The notes beneath the pieces were generated by a model. It did not search any database, was not told where the DNA came from, and was given only the letters and a program-made list of their open reading frames with translations. From Alphaproteobacteria bacterium (lineage in GTDB: Bacteria > Pseudomonadota > Alphaproteobacteria > Micavibrionales > SZUA-601), in the NCBI GenBank assembly GCA_028290805.1, contig JAQGJA010000186.1, positions 1 through 12,081 on the forward strand: DNA of 12,081 bases, given 5' to 3'. Positions 6,586 to 12,081 of the stretch are shown piece after piece. The translations under genes and the position numbers were made by a program. Each line of letters opens with the position of its first letter. The stretch's first letter is position 1.

Positions 6586-8249
6586 TCCGGGTCCTCGTCC
6601 GGCTCGGGCGCCTCAGTGTCGACCCGTGCGCCAGGCGGGCGGTACTTCGCGCCGCCCGGCAGGTGCGACGGGGGGACGGCCGAGTCCAGCGACAGGATGG
6701 GCGAACGCGGGTGGATCGTGGACTCGATGTACGCCGCTTCATCCCCGGTGAGGTCGAAGTGCTCGTACAGGTCCGCGTCGGTCCAGCGCCGGGTCATGTC
6801 CAGCACGGGCACGAAGCGGAAGCGGTCGGGCGTCACATCCTGTGTGGTCTTGCGCTGCAGCACGAGGAACCGTGCGAACTTGGTGGTCAGGTAGTGCGCG
6901 TAGTTCTCGGTCTCAGTCCGACTGTCGAACATGCCTGCGATCAGGTAGGTCTGCGTGCAGGCCGAGCCGGGTGCAACCGCGATGGGCTCACCCAGCACGT
7001 ACGAGACCTCCCGACCATGGCCGTCGCCCGCCTTCGGGATCAGAACCTTCCAGCGATCGATCCACTGGTGATTGCGCTCGATCTGGTCAGGTCGGCTGTA
7101 GCCGACATGGCTGGCGTAGATCAGCGGGATGGCACCTTCGAACGGCTCCGGGACACTCCCCGGGTAGTTGGAGAAGATGTTGAGGCCGAAGGGCTTTCGG
7201 ACGCTGCATAGCTCCTCAATGCTGCGCTGCCGCTTCGCCGCGACCTTGTGCACGATGCTCATCGCCCGGTTGTCGCGCACGAGGACGCCATCGCCCTCTC
7301 GCAAGTCGCGGGTCAGCGTCGACACGATCGTGCCATCGATCCTGGTGGAGAACTCGCAGTCGCCGTCGTAGTCGCGGTCCCACAGGAAGTAGTTGACGCC
7401 TCCCTTGATCTCGACGCCGGGGAAGCAGTCGAACAGCTTCGGGTTGTCGACGACCGCCCTGAGGCGGCGGTCGGCGATCATGCGCTCGCGGAAGCTGTCG
7501 AGGCCCTTGCCGCCGGAGAACCACCGCGACGGGGTGATCATCGCGACGTACTTGGGCTCGAGCGCGATCGCCTTCTCGACGAAGTGGTGGTAGATCGTGG
7601 AGGCCGTCGCGCCGAAGCCCTCAGTGCCCACCTGATACGGCGGGTTTGTGACGATTATGTCGAAGTTCATGGGGTGCTGTCCCTCTGCTGGGTAGGCGCC
7701 GTGGATGAAGGCGTACGCGTGGTTCTCGCGGCTGGGGCCTCGCTCGAGACCTACGGGCGCCCCGCAGATCCGGCAGGAGCCGGACGCGACGCCCTTCTTG
7801 TTGGCCGGGTAGTCGTGCTCAGCGGGCGTGAACGGCAGGTTGCCGTCGGGGCTGTCGAAGGCCACTGCCGCGTGGTCGCTGGTGGCGTCTCGGGACACGT
7901 AGACCGAACGCCGGGTCATCTCGCCGTGGATCTGCGTCATGGCGCAGCCGAACAGCATGTTCTTGAGGATGTGGTCGGCTCGCTTGGCAGGATCCGTCTC
8001 CCACTGGGCCAGTCCGGCCATCAGCCGGCGGGCTACCTCGCGCAGGATGGACCCGGACTTGGTCGCCGGGTCGAGCCAGCGGTAGTCCGGGTTGGTCCAG
8101 ACGTCCTCCGGGAGCAGGTCGAGCAGCGCTCGTGCCAGCACCGGCGGGGTCGGTACGGCGTCGGAGGACAGCGCGGCGATGACGTCGAGGATGTCGGGCA
8201 CCCGCCGTGGTCGGCTTAGCCCAGCTGCCTGCGTGTCCGCGGCCGTCAC
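6582..8249 (-). CDS. Eco57I-type N6-adenine DNA methyltransferase, 555 aa
   Basis: The start is GTG 8247-8249 (MTAADTQAAGLSRPRR), overlapping the upstream stop as GTGA. The frame is open further upstream, but that extension is Arg-rich shadow of the preceding gene. Residues 59-70 (LDPATKSGSILR) are a motif-I-like SAM site. HILKNMLFGCAMTQ and RRSVYVSRD follow, then a possible zinc-binding patch (CRICG, C159/C162). NPPY at 202-205 (DIIVTNPPYQVG) is the catalytic motif IV of amino-methyltransferases. MITPSRWFSGGKGLDSFRE and CFPGVEIKGGVNYFLWDRD are typical of the Eco57I/type III-like Mod family. The C-terminal 250 residues probably recognise the target. It methylates adenine in a specific site, protecting host DNA from the coupled helicase-nuclease. 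The family is clear; the site is unknown. Confidence 0.92.
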   Translation of the reverse strand: MTAADTQAAGLSRPRRVPDILDVIAALSSDAVPTPPVLARALLDLLPEDVWTNPDYRWLDPATKSGSILREVARRLMAGLAQWETDPAKRADHILKNMLFGCAMTQIHGEMTRRSVYVSRDATSDHAAVAFDSPDGNLPFTPAEHDYPANKKGVASGSCRICGAPVGLERGPSRENHAYAFIHGAYPAEGQHPMNFDIIVTNPPYQVGTEGFGATASTIYHHFVEKAIALEPKYVAMITPSRWFSGGKGLDSFRERMIADRRLRAVVDNPKLFDCFPGVEIKGGVNYFLWDRDYDGDCEFSTRIDGTIVSTLTRDLREGDGVLVRDNRAMSIVHKVAAKRQRSIEELCSVRKPFGLNIFSNYPGSVPEPFEGAIPLIYASHVGYSRPDQIERNHQWIDRWKVLIPKAGDGHGREVSYVLGEPIAVAPGSACTQTYLIAGMFDSRTETENYAHYLTTKFARFLVLQRKTTQDVTPDRFRFVPVLDMTRRWTDADLYEHFDLTGDEAAYIESTIHPRSPILSLDSAVPPSHLPGGAKYRPPGARVDTEAPEPDEDPE

Positions 8250-9061
8250 GTTGCGGCCTTCTTCCCTCGTCGGGTGCGCGCCGGCGCCTGGCGAGGCTGG
8301 AGTTCGCTGTAGTGCACGGGCTCGGGGTCGTGGATGCGCTCGGACCAGAACAGGTCCCGCTCGGCAGGTGGAACAAGAGCGAACGACAGCACGCGCTGGA
8401 AGCGCCCACCTGCGCGCGGCCGCCAGTCGCACATCTCGACCTGGGCTGCAGCGTTCAGGCTGTCGCCGACGCAGATGTTGTCGCCGAGGACGAGGGCGGC
8501 CGCGTTGAGGAAGCCGGCGGTGGGCTCGATCGTGTTGGCGTCCGTCTGGTAGTGCTCGAGGATCACGTGAGCCATGCGCCCACGGGCTTCGGTGACGTTC
8601 TCCGGCGAGATGTCGACGCCGTAGATGGAGGCAGACGCCCGCAGCAGCCGGTGCTCGTACTGCTCCTGTGACACGCACTCGTCCTTGATCACCAGGCGCA
8701 GCTTGCGGCGCAGGATCTCGGTCAGGAAGTTGCCAGAGCCGCACGAGGGTTCCAGGAACTTCAGGTCCAGGCTGGTGAACGCATCCGGCATCTGGTCGAG
8801 CATCGCGTCGATCTCACGCTGGTGGGTGAAGACCTCGGCGAGGGAGCGGACCCGGTCCCGGGAGCGAACCTGACCGAACTGGGCCTCGAGCGGAGCCAAG
8901 ATCGCGTCGTCGTGAAGCCGTTCCCGATGGGTGGACGGCATCCAGACTGGCCCGTCCGGCTCAGACGCGGCTGGCGGCGGGGTGTCGTGCCACCCGGCGT
9001 CGGGGTCAGAGTCGGTTCCCGCGCGCCACGGCGGCGTCCACCACGATGGCGAGCTCAACAT
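8246..9061 (-). CDS. Small methyltransferase-like subunit (SAM motif I, no NPPY), 271 aa
   Basis: The start is ATG 9059-9061, preceded by AAGGAGGAGA. The frame remains open to 9322, but that extension is Cys/Arg-rich and lacks a ribosome site. Residues 68-90 (SRDRVRSLAEVFTHQREIDA) match the region before the SAM site of restriction M subunits. FLEPSCGSGNFL (102-113) is motif I, IYGVDISPENV (146-156) motif II, and GDNICVGDSL (193-202) motif III. There is no N/D-PPY motif IV; the C-terminus (FQRVLSFALVPPAERDLFW..., PARTRRGKKAAT) replaces it. It is therefore probably not a methyltransferase alone but a partner of the next gene product, with which it overlaps by GTGA. First gene of the operon. 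ATG MPSTHRERLHDD at 8941 is an alternative start. Confidence 0.88.
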   Translation of the reverse strand: MLSSPSWWTPPWRAGTDSDPDAGWHDTPPPAASEPDGPVWMPSTHRERLHDDAILAPLEAQFGQVRSRDRVRSLAEVFTHQREIDAMLDQMPDAFTSLDLKFLEPSCGSGNFLTEILRRKLRLVIKDECVSQEQYEHRLLRASASIYGVDISPENVTEARGRMAHVILEHYQTDANTIEPTAGFLNAAALVLGDNICVGDSLNAAAQVEMCDWRPRAGGRFQRVLSFALVPPAERDLFWSERIHDPEPVHYSELQPRQAPARTRRGKKAAT

Positions 9062-9075
9062 TCTCCTCCTTCTAC
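9062..9075 (-). promoter_or_regulatory. Shine-Dalgarno AGAAGGAGGAGA for the first operon gene
   Basis: The purine-rich run directly before ATG 9061 contains AAGGAGG, with the core GGAGG only three bases from ATG, which is tight but usable in the AAGGAG register. It is the strongest start signal between 9322 and 8941 and decides the start. I found no convincing -35/-10 pair upstream. Confidence 0.6.
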
Positions 9076-9378
9076 CGAACGATCGGGCGCCTGAGAACGA
9101 CCGCCATGCGGGCACGGCGCGGGTAGGGCCGGTCTCGCAACCATCCTGTCGCAGTGAGGCGACACATGCCGCGAACTGCGCCGAACATCCGGCGGGCAAG
9201 CGACGGCACCCGGAGCCGTCACCTGGGCGCGCTGGCCGGAGCCGCTGGTGCTCGTGAGCCACGTCGGTGCCTAGAGCGGGTTTGCGTCCGGCATCGCCTC
9301 GGCAGTCGCACGCGACGCTCATCCACGCGGGCTGCGGTCGGGACCCCGGATGACCAGAGCCCGGTCCAGCGCGCGGGG

Positions 9379-9390
9379 TATCACCTCCTT
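9379..9390 (-). promoter_or_regulatory. Orphan near-perfect Shine-Dalgarno AAGGAGGTGATA
   Basis: AAGGAGGTGATA matches the anti-Shine-Dalgarno over 11 bases (AAGGAGGTGAT). It lies eight bases after the stop (9398-9400) of the preceding small gene. No ATG, GTG or TTG follows within the next 15 bases (TACCCCGCGCGCTGG), so the gene it served seems to have lost its start. Confidence 0.45.
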
Positions 9391-9397
9391 CCCTCGT

Positions 9398-9742
9398 CTA
9401 CGCACGCTGCGACCGGCCCCCATGGACGGCCGACGACCAACACAAGCTGTGGAGTTGACAATGATCGCGTCGATGCGCCGATGTACCTCGCGGCACGGCC
9501 GGCTCGAACTGATGACCACTGTCCAGGCTGCTGCGACTCCCGCAATCCTGCCGGTCACCGCCCGGGCCTAGGCCCAACAGCGACCGTTCGATGGGGCTGA
9601 TCAGGCGACTGTGCCCCGTGTCCGGTGCGGGTCGCGAGGGCCGCTGACTGGTGTAGGTCTGGGCGTCCCCGTCGACCCAGCGGACCTGCACGCTGTTCGT
9701 GTTCTCGCAGACGTCGTCGCGCCTGCCGTCGCGTCCGATCAT
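9398..9742 (-). CDS. Small protein resembling the GreA/GreB C-terminal domain, 114 aa
   Basis: The start is ATG 9740-9742, overlapping the stop of the membrane-protein gene as ATGA; the stop TAG is at 9398-9400. Residues about 15-65 (NSVQVRWVDGDAQTYT, then TGHSRLISPIERSLLGLGPG) resemble the FKBP-like C-terminal domain of GreA-type transcript cleavage factors. In those, a '...TYT/TYR...' strand precedes 'ISPxSPxxRALLGxxxGD'. The N-terminal coiled coil that enters the RNA polymerase channel is absent, so a Gre cleavage role is unlikely. It could bind RNA polymerase in other ways. After residue 62 the sequence degenerates (SRSSLDSGHQFEPAVPRGTS), which may mean another frameshift. The coupling is seen; the family resemblance is from memory and weak. 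Confidence 0.45.
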   Translation of the reverse strand: MIGRDGRRDDVCENTNSVQVRWVDGDAQTYTSQRPSRPAPDTGHSRLISPIERSLLGLGPGGDRQDCGSRSSLDSGHQFEPAVPRGTSAHRRDHCQLHSLCWSSAVHGGRSQRA

Positions 9743-10452
9743 GCAGGGCCTGGCGCGGTGATCTGGCCGATGACCCCAGGCGTCGCCCGTCGGACCTCTC
9801 CGCTCGTCGTCCTGAACACGTGACAGCCAGGCAGGACCTCGACGACCGTCGTGGCGCCGGCGGCCTGGAAGGTCACGATGACCACCGGACTGACGCGTCC
9901 GCCGCACCGCAGGTCCGGCGGCGGTGGCGGCGCTGGGACCGCCAGGTTCATCCGGTCGGCGAGCAGCTGGGCGTTGGCGACCGCGAGCTTCTGGTCGCAG
10001 GCGGGGGTCGGACCGATGCAGGCGGTTGCGCCCTCGACGCGCCGCGGGATGGGCGGCTGGGCACCGAGGCCGTCGGTGAGGGACCCCGCGACCCTGTCAG
10101 CGCCGCGCCGGCTCAGGTCCCAGTACGCATCCTGTGCGCCGAACCAGTTGCCGAAGAACGCCAGCACCACCAGCACCCCGAGGCCAAGTACAACCCACGA
10201 TGGTTCCTGCCGGCCGCGCCGCCGCGAGCGGCTCGGCGGCCGCCGCTCAGCTGGGGCACGGAGGGACGCCGGCCGCGGCCGGCGACTCATGATCGCCTTC
10301 GTCGGCGTGATCGGCTGGTCGGACAGGTCCCAGATCGGCGGCTTGGACGGCGGCATGATCGCGAACTCGAGCCGGCGGCGACCGACTGCCTCGTCGATGT
10401 GCCGCATGACGAAGGCGGGGTCGGTCTCCACCTCGCGGGCCGACACCCGCAC
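9739..10452 (-). CDS. Single-pass membrane protein with Cys-containing outer domain
   Basis: The open frame ends at TGA 9739-9741. Three starts are possible: GTG 10452 includes the tail of the DUF559 domain (VRVSAREVETDP); ATG 10356 begins MPPSKPPIWDLSDQPITPTK; ATG 10290 (MSRRPRPASLRAP) has GAAGG five bases upstream and gives 183 residues. All share a basic stretch (RRPPSRSRRRGRQEP), then one membrane helix (WVVLGLGVLVVLAFFGNWFG), giving an N-in/C-out topology. The outer part holds four cysteines (ACIGPTPAC, RCGG, PGC), a proline run and beta-rich sequence (SPVVIVTFQAAGATTVVEVL). The function is unknown. It is coupled by ATGA to the next small gene. It may be fused to the DUF559 domain if one frameshift is repaired. 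Confidence 0.6.
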   Translation of the reverse strand: MRVSAREVETDPAFVMRHIDEAVGRRRLEFAIMPPSKPPIWDLSDQPITPTKAIMSRRPRPASLRAPAERRPPSRSRRRGRQEPSWVVLGLGVLVVLAFFGNWFGAQDAYWDLSRRGADRVAGSLTDGLGAQPPIPRRVEGATACIGPTPACDQKLAVANAQLLADRMNLAVPAPPPPPDLRCGGRVSPVVIVTFQAAGATTVVEVLPGCHVFRTTSGEVRRATPGVIGQITAPGPA

Positions 10453-10715
10453 GGTACGGATCCCGTGCTGCAGGTGCCGGCGTCCCGGCGCTCGTCGTAG
10501 CGGCGGGCGCGTTCACCCCAGTGGCTGCCGCCGTCGACCTCGACAGCCAGGCGCAGGTCCGGGCAGAAGAAGTCCAGCCGGTACTGCCCAGTCGGCACCT
10601 CAGCGAGCCAACCAGGCTCGCGCGTGCGGAGCAGGTCCCACAGGATGCGCTCGGAGCGGGTGCGACCGGTCAGGCCAGCGCCTGATGCGGCACGTTGGCG
10701 GGACACCTCGCTCAT
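10287..10715 (-). CDS. DUF559 (Vsr-like) endonuclease-domain protein, frameshifted
   Basis: From ATG 10713-10715 the product reads TRSERILWDLLRTREPGW, YRLDFFCPDLRLAVEVDGG and SHWGERARRYDERRDAG. This is the DUF559 fold, a PD-(D/E)xK relative of Vsr, with the N-terminal Glu, LDF and the ExD of VEVDGG visible. After codon 80 this frame becomes Arg/Ser-rich nonsense to TGA 10287-10289. The family's expected ending (LQHGIRTVRVSAREVETDPA, then FVMRHIDEAVGRRR) instead appears in another frame from about 10473. One base seems to be missing near 10474-10480 (GGCACCTGCAG). The repaired domain is about 115 residues and runs on into the membrane-protein frame. The catalytic core is complete before the break. 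It is either a decayed gene or a sequencing indel. Confidence 0.65.
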   Translation of the reverse strand: MSEVSRQRAASGAGLTGRTRSERILWDLLRTREPGWLAEVPTGQYRLDFFCPDLRLAVEVDGGSHWGERARRYDERRDAGTCSTGSVPCGCRPARWRPTPPSSCGTSTRQSVAAGSSSRSCRRPSRRSGTCPTSRSRRRRRS

Positions 10716-10784
10716 GGCGACGGAGCATCCAGCAACGGCCGCGGTCTTGTCCCGGGATCAGCGCAGATGGTCAAGCCACTGACC

Positions 10785-11654
10785 TCAGGCTGCTTGGACG
10801 ATCGTGGTCAGGAACTGCACGGCGCCTTCGACACGGCGCTTGATGGCCATCAGGGTGGGGTGGTCGTAGCGGCCAGCGCTGCCGTGCGTGCCGTTGTTGA
10901 CCTCGTGAACGAGCGTCATCACGTCATCGACGTCGGACTCCACGAAGGTGTTGAGGTTGTCGTTCGTGCGGCCGTACCTGCTGAGCAGGTAGGTGAGCTT
11001 GGCGCGCCGCGCCGGTCGGCCCTGGTGGGTGGCGCAGTCCGGATCCGCGCTCAGTACGACCTCGTCTGGGGCGCGTAGCTCGATCAGGGCCAGGATCGTC
11101 TCGCGGGCGCTGGTGCAGAAGTGGCGAGCCGCTTCGGGGTTGTCAGGGTTCAAGGCGAACAGGGCGCCGTTCCACCGCCGGTGCAGGTCATCGGACAGCT
11201 CGGCAAGAGCAGCCGTGACCGCTGCGCTGTCTGCGGTCCCGTCTGTCGTGGTCTCACTGCTGCCTGCGCCGTTGGCGAGCTGAGCGCTGTTGGCGACCTC
11301 TGCCTCGGCGAGGTCGACCAGGCAGGCCATGTCGTCTGGCAAGGCCCCGGTCTCGAAGTCGCTCTCGACGAGCTGGTAGGCGGCGTCCAGGTTGACCGTG
11401 GACCGCTGCGTGATGGTGTACGTGACAGCCGGCTGACGACGGAGCTGCTCGATCTCCCTGCGACGTCGCTGCTCGGCGGTGCGCTGGCGGGCGTTGTAGC
11501 CACGGGCCTCGCGGTTGTACTCGTCCACCGCGCTGCTCAGGCGGCGGTTGAACTGCCGCACCTGCGAGTTGTACTTGGCGACTGCTCTTCTTTGCTCGCT
11601 CTGTGCGCGGCGCAGTGCGGCGTGGGCTTGGGCGGGCGTCATCCGTCGCGGCAT
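10785..11654 (-). CDS. Coiled-coil protein with pPIWI-associating-nuclease-like C-terminal domain, 289 aa
   Basis: The start is ATG 11652-11654 with AAGGAG four bases upstream; ATG 11642 (MTPAQ) is an alternative. Residues 5-75 are a basic coiled coil (TPAQAHAALRRAQSEQRRAV, EYNREARGYNARQR, RRRREIEQLRR). A helical middle follows (YQLVESDFETG, DDMACLVDLAEAEV). The C-terminal 125 residues carry ARHFCTSARETILALIELRA, ADPDC, RPARRAKLTYLL, VNNGTHGSAGRYD and IKRRVEGAVQFL. The order 'HFC-SARE...APD...PxRRAKI-YLL...N-GTHG-AG...KRRVE-FL' recalls a domain annotated in Pfam as a predicted pPIWI-associating nuclease. I state this from memory with low certainty. Conserved His and Arg could be functional, but no proven active site is visible. 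69 bases separate it from the DUF559 gene. Confidence 0.75.
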   Translation of the reverse strand: MPRRMTPAQAHAALRRAQSEQRRAVAKYNSQVRQFNRRLSSAVDEYNREARGYNARQRTAEQRRRREIEQLRRQPAVTYTITQRSTVNLDAAYQLVESDFETGALPDDMACLVDLAEAEVANSAQLANGAGSSETTTDGTADSAAVTAALAELSDDLHRRWNGALFALNPDNPEAARHFCTSARETILALIELRAPDEVVLSADPDCATHQGRPARRAKLTYLLSRYGRTNDNLNTFVESDVDDVMTLVHEVNNGTHGSAGRYDHPTLMAIKRRVEGAVQFLTTIVQAA

Positions 11655-11779
11655 GGGACTCCTTGGTCGCTCAGCCGGAACGTAGCGGCGACCCCGGACA
11701 GCTCGACCACGCACAGGCTGCTGCCACTGGCAGTTCGGAGTGTCATCGGGACCCCGCCGCCAGTGAGACAGAACTCCAC
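11639..11779 (-). CDS. Tiny beta-rich protein, about 46 aa
   Basis: The frame ends at TGA 11639-11641, overlapping ATG 11640-11642 of the next gene as ATGA. From GTG 11779 it reads MEFCLTGGGVPMTLRTASGS, then SLCVVELSGVAATFRLSDQG and VPCRDG. Alternating hydrophobic beta strands and G/C third positions support translation. GTG 11797 (52 aa) and ATG 11746 (35 aa) are other possible starts; none has a strong Shine-Dalgarno, so a leaderless mRNA is possible. It would be the first gene of a two-gene unit with 10785-11654. No family is known. Confidence 0.45.
   Translation of the reverse strand: MEFCLTGGGVPMTLRTASGSSLCVVELSGVAATFRLSDQGVPCRDG
11721..11733. promoter_or_regulatory. Palindrome CTGCCACTGGCAG
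   Basis: An odd-length palindrome (CTGCCA-C-TGGCAG) lies between the divergent genes, within the tiny frame at 11639-11779. It could be an operator for a dimeric regulator of the divergent pair, or a coding coincidence. Confidence 0.25.
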
Positions 11780-11823
11780 TCGAGGCGACTGCGGCACGGT
11801 GAGAGACGCCGACGGTGCTCGCC

Positions 11824-12081
11824 ATGGATCCGACGAGCAAGAAGTGCCTGACACGCGACCAGATCGCCGCTCGGCTCCGGAACCCGCCGAAGAAGAACCT
11901 GGATGAGCTCCGCTGGCGTCTGGCCCGGCCGCACTTGATCGAGCTGGTAGCGGCGATGCAGCCGATCAACGCGGCTGCTGCTGTCCGCTTCCACTCCCAC
12001 CTGTGCGATCGGCTTCGACGCGGCCGGTGGGTGCCGGATCAGGCACCGGATTGGGCTCAGCTGCTGTCCGACGACGCGGTG
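11824..12081 (+). CDS. Unidentified basic helical protein (N-terminal part)
   Basis: An open frame from ATG 11824-11826 runs 86 codons to the right edge without a stop. It gives MDPTSKKCLTRDQIAARLRN, then LDELRWRLARPHLIELVAAM, FHSHLCDRLRRGRW and DWAQLLSDDAV. In-frame GTG 11815 is an alternative start, with GTGAGAG upstream; a TGA at about 11800 limits further extension. The sequence is rich in Arg and Leu with predicted helices. 'TRDQIAARLRN' could be a helix-turn-helix entry, but the domain is incomplete. It is divergent from the 10785-11779 pair, and the short gap suggests shared control. No family is recognised. The coding call rests on third-position G/C and the clean frame. Confidence 0.65.
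   Translation, partial: MDPTSKKCLTRDQIAARLRNPPKKNLDELRWRLARPHLIELVAAMQPINAAAAVRFHSHLCDRLRRGRWVPDQAPDWAQLLSDDAV

Larger units (their letters stand above)
9062..9397. other. Gap without a convincing gene
   Basis: The minus strand is open from 9322 into the methyltransferase subunit, but codon content is poor (many Cys/Arg, no family signal). A short frame from 9558 ends at 9319 with an ATGA overlap to that ATG. The stretch probably holds the operon promoter and leader, plus an orphan Shine-Dalgarno (9379-9390). No hairpin terminator, repeat array or RNA gene was seen. Confidence 0.4.

Noticed and set aside
4060..6894. Long plus-strand open frames opposite the helicase gene (4060-5310, 5335-6894)
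   Set aside because: They are rich in Arg, Val and Leu without domains, and the minus strand carries recognisable helicase motifs throughout. Long antisense frames are usual in GC-rich genes.
7248..8219. 323-codon plus-strand open frame opposite the Eco57I-type methyltransferase
   Set aside because: It lies opposite a confident methyltransferase and has no family signal.
8250..8744. N-terminal extension of the large methyltransferase to 8744
   Set aside because: This part is Arg/Pro-rich shadow of the small subunit. The GTG at 8249 with GTGA overlap is the natural start.
9377..9390. GGTATCACCTCCTT on the plus strand, like the 3' end of 16S rRNA
   Set aside because: Only the anti-Shine-Dalgarno tail is similar; no upstream rRNA sequence is present. 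It is better explained as a Shine-Dalgarno on the other strand.
1..12081. CRISPR array, insertion sequence, integrase or attachment site
   Set aside because: No regularly spaced repeats, transposase or recombinase motifs, or paired terminal repeats were seen on either strand.

Overview
The window is very GC-rich and GC-rich at third codon positions. It has many GTG starts, 4-base start/stop overlaps (GTGA, ATGA) and a TTGACG/TACACT promoter placed for leaderless translation. This points to a high-GC actinobacterium; I cannot name the genus. Nearly all genes lie on the minus strand, with only two partial plus-strand genes at the edges. The content (modification-restriction enzymes, nuclease-like proteins, small hypotheticals and broken genes) is that of an accessory or defence island.

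Layout, left to right. 1-116: tail of a plus-strand gene. 117-675: remnants of one or more minus-strand genes, good coding sequence cut by several frameshifts. 840-876: a perfect intrinsic terminator. 888-2159: intact 423-residue protein with a PD-(D/E)xK-like nuclease core. 2160-2310: a structured leader with nested inverted repeats. 2360-3037: coiled coil plus winged-helix-like protein with a clear leaderless promoter. 3217-3251: second strong hairpin. 3349-3705: small hypothetical gene, preceded by a short frameshifted gene (3702-3930).

3970-9061 is the core, a three-gene translationally coupled restriction-modification operon transcribed right to left. It comprises a small adenine-methyltransferase-like subunit (8246-9061, SAM-binding motif I but no NPPY), an Eco57I-type N6-adenine methyltransferase (6582-8249, with NPPY), and an 871-residue GIY-YIG/SF2-helicase fusion (3970-6585). 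Both junctions are GTGA overlaps. The two methyltransferase proteins probably act together to protect host DNA, and the helicase-nuclease is the probable restriction component. This family layout exists elsewhere to my knowledge, so it is not wholly new, but it is poorly characterised.

9062-9397 holds no convincing gene but contains an orphan near-perfect Shine-Dalgarno sequence. 9398-10715 carries a GreA-C-terminus-like small protein, a single-pass membrane protein and a frameshifted DUF559 (Vsr-like) endonuclease. 10785-11654 is a coiled-coil protein with a C-terminal domain that recalls the 'predicted pPIWI-associating nuclease' family, with a tiny upstream gene (11639-11779). A divergent plus-strand gene starts near 11824 and runs off the window.

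The frameshifts sit only in small peripheral genes, while about 5 kb of restriction-modification genes is intact. This suggests selection maintains the operon in a decaying neighbourhood, although sequencing indels remain an alternative.
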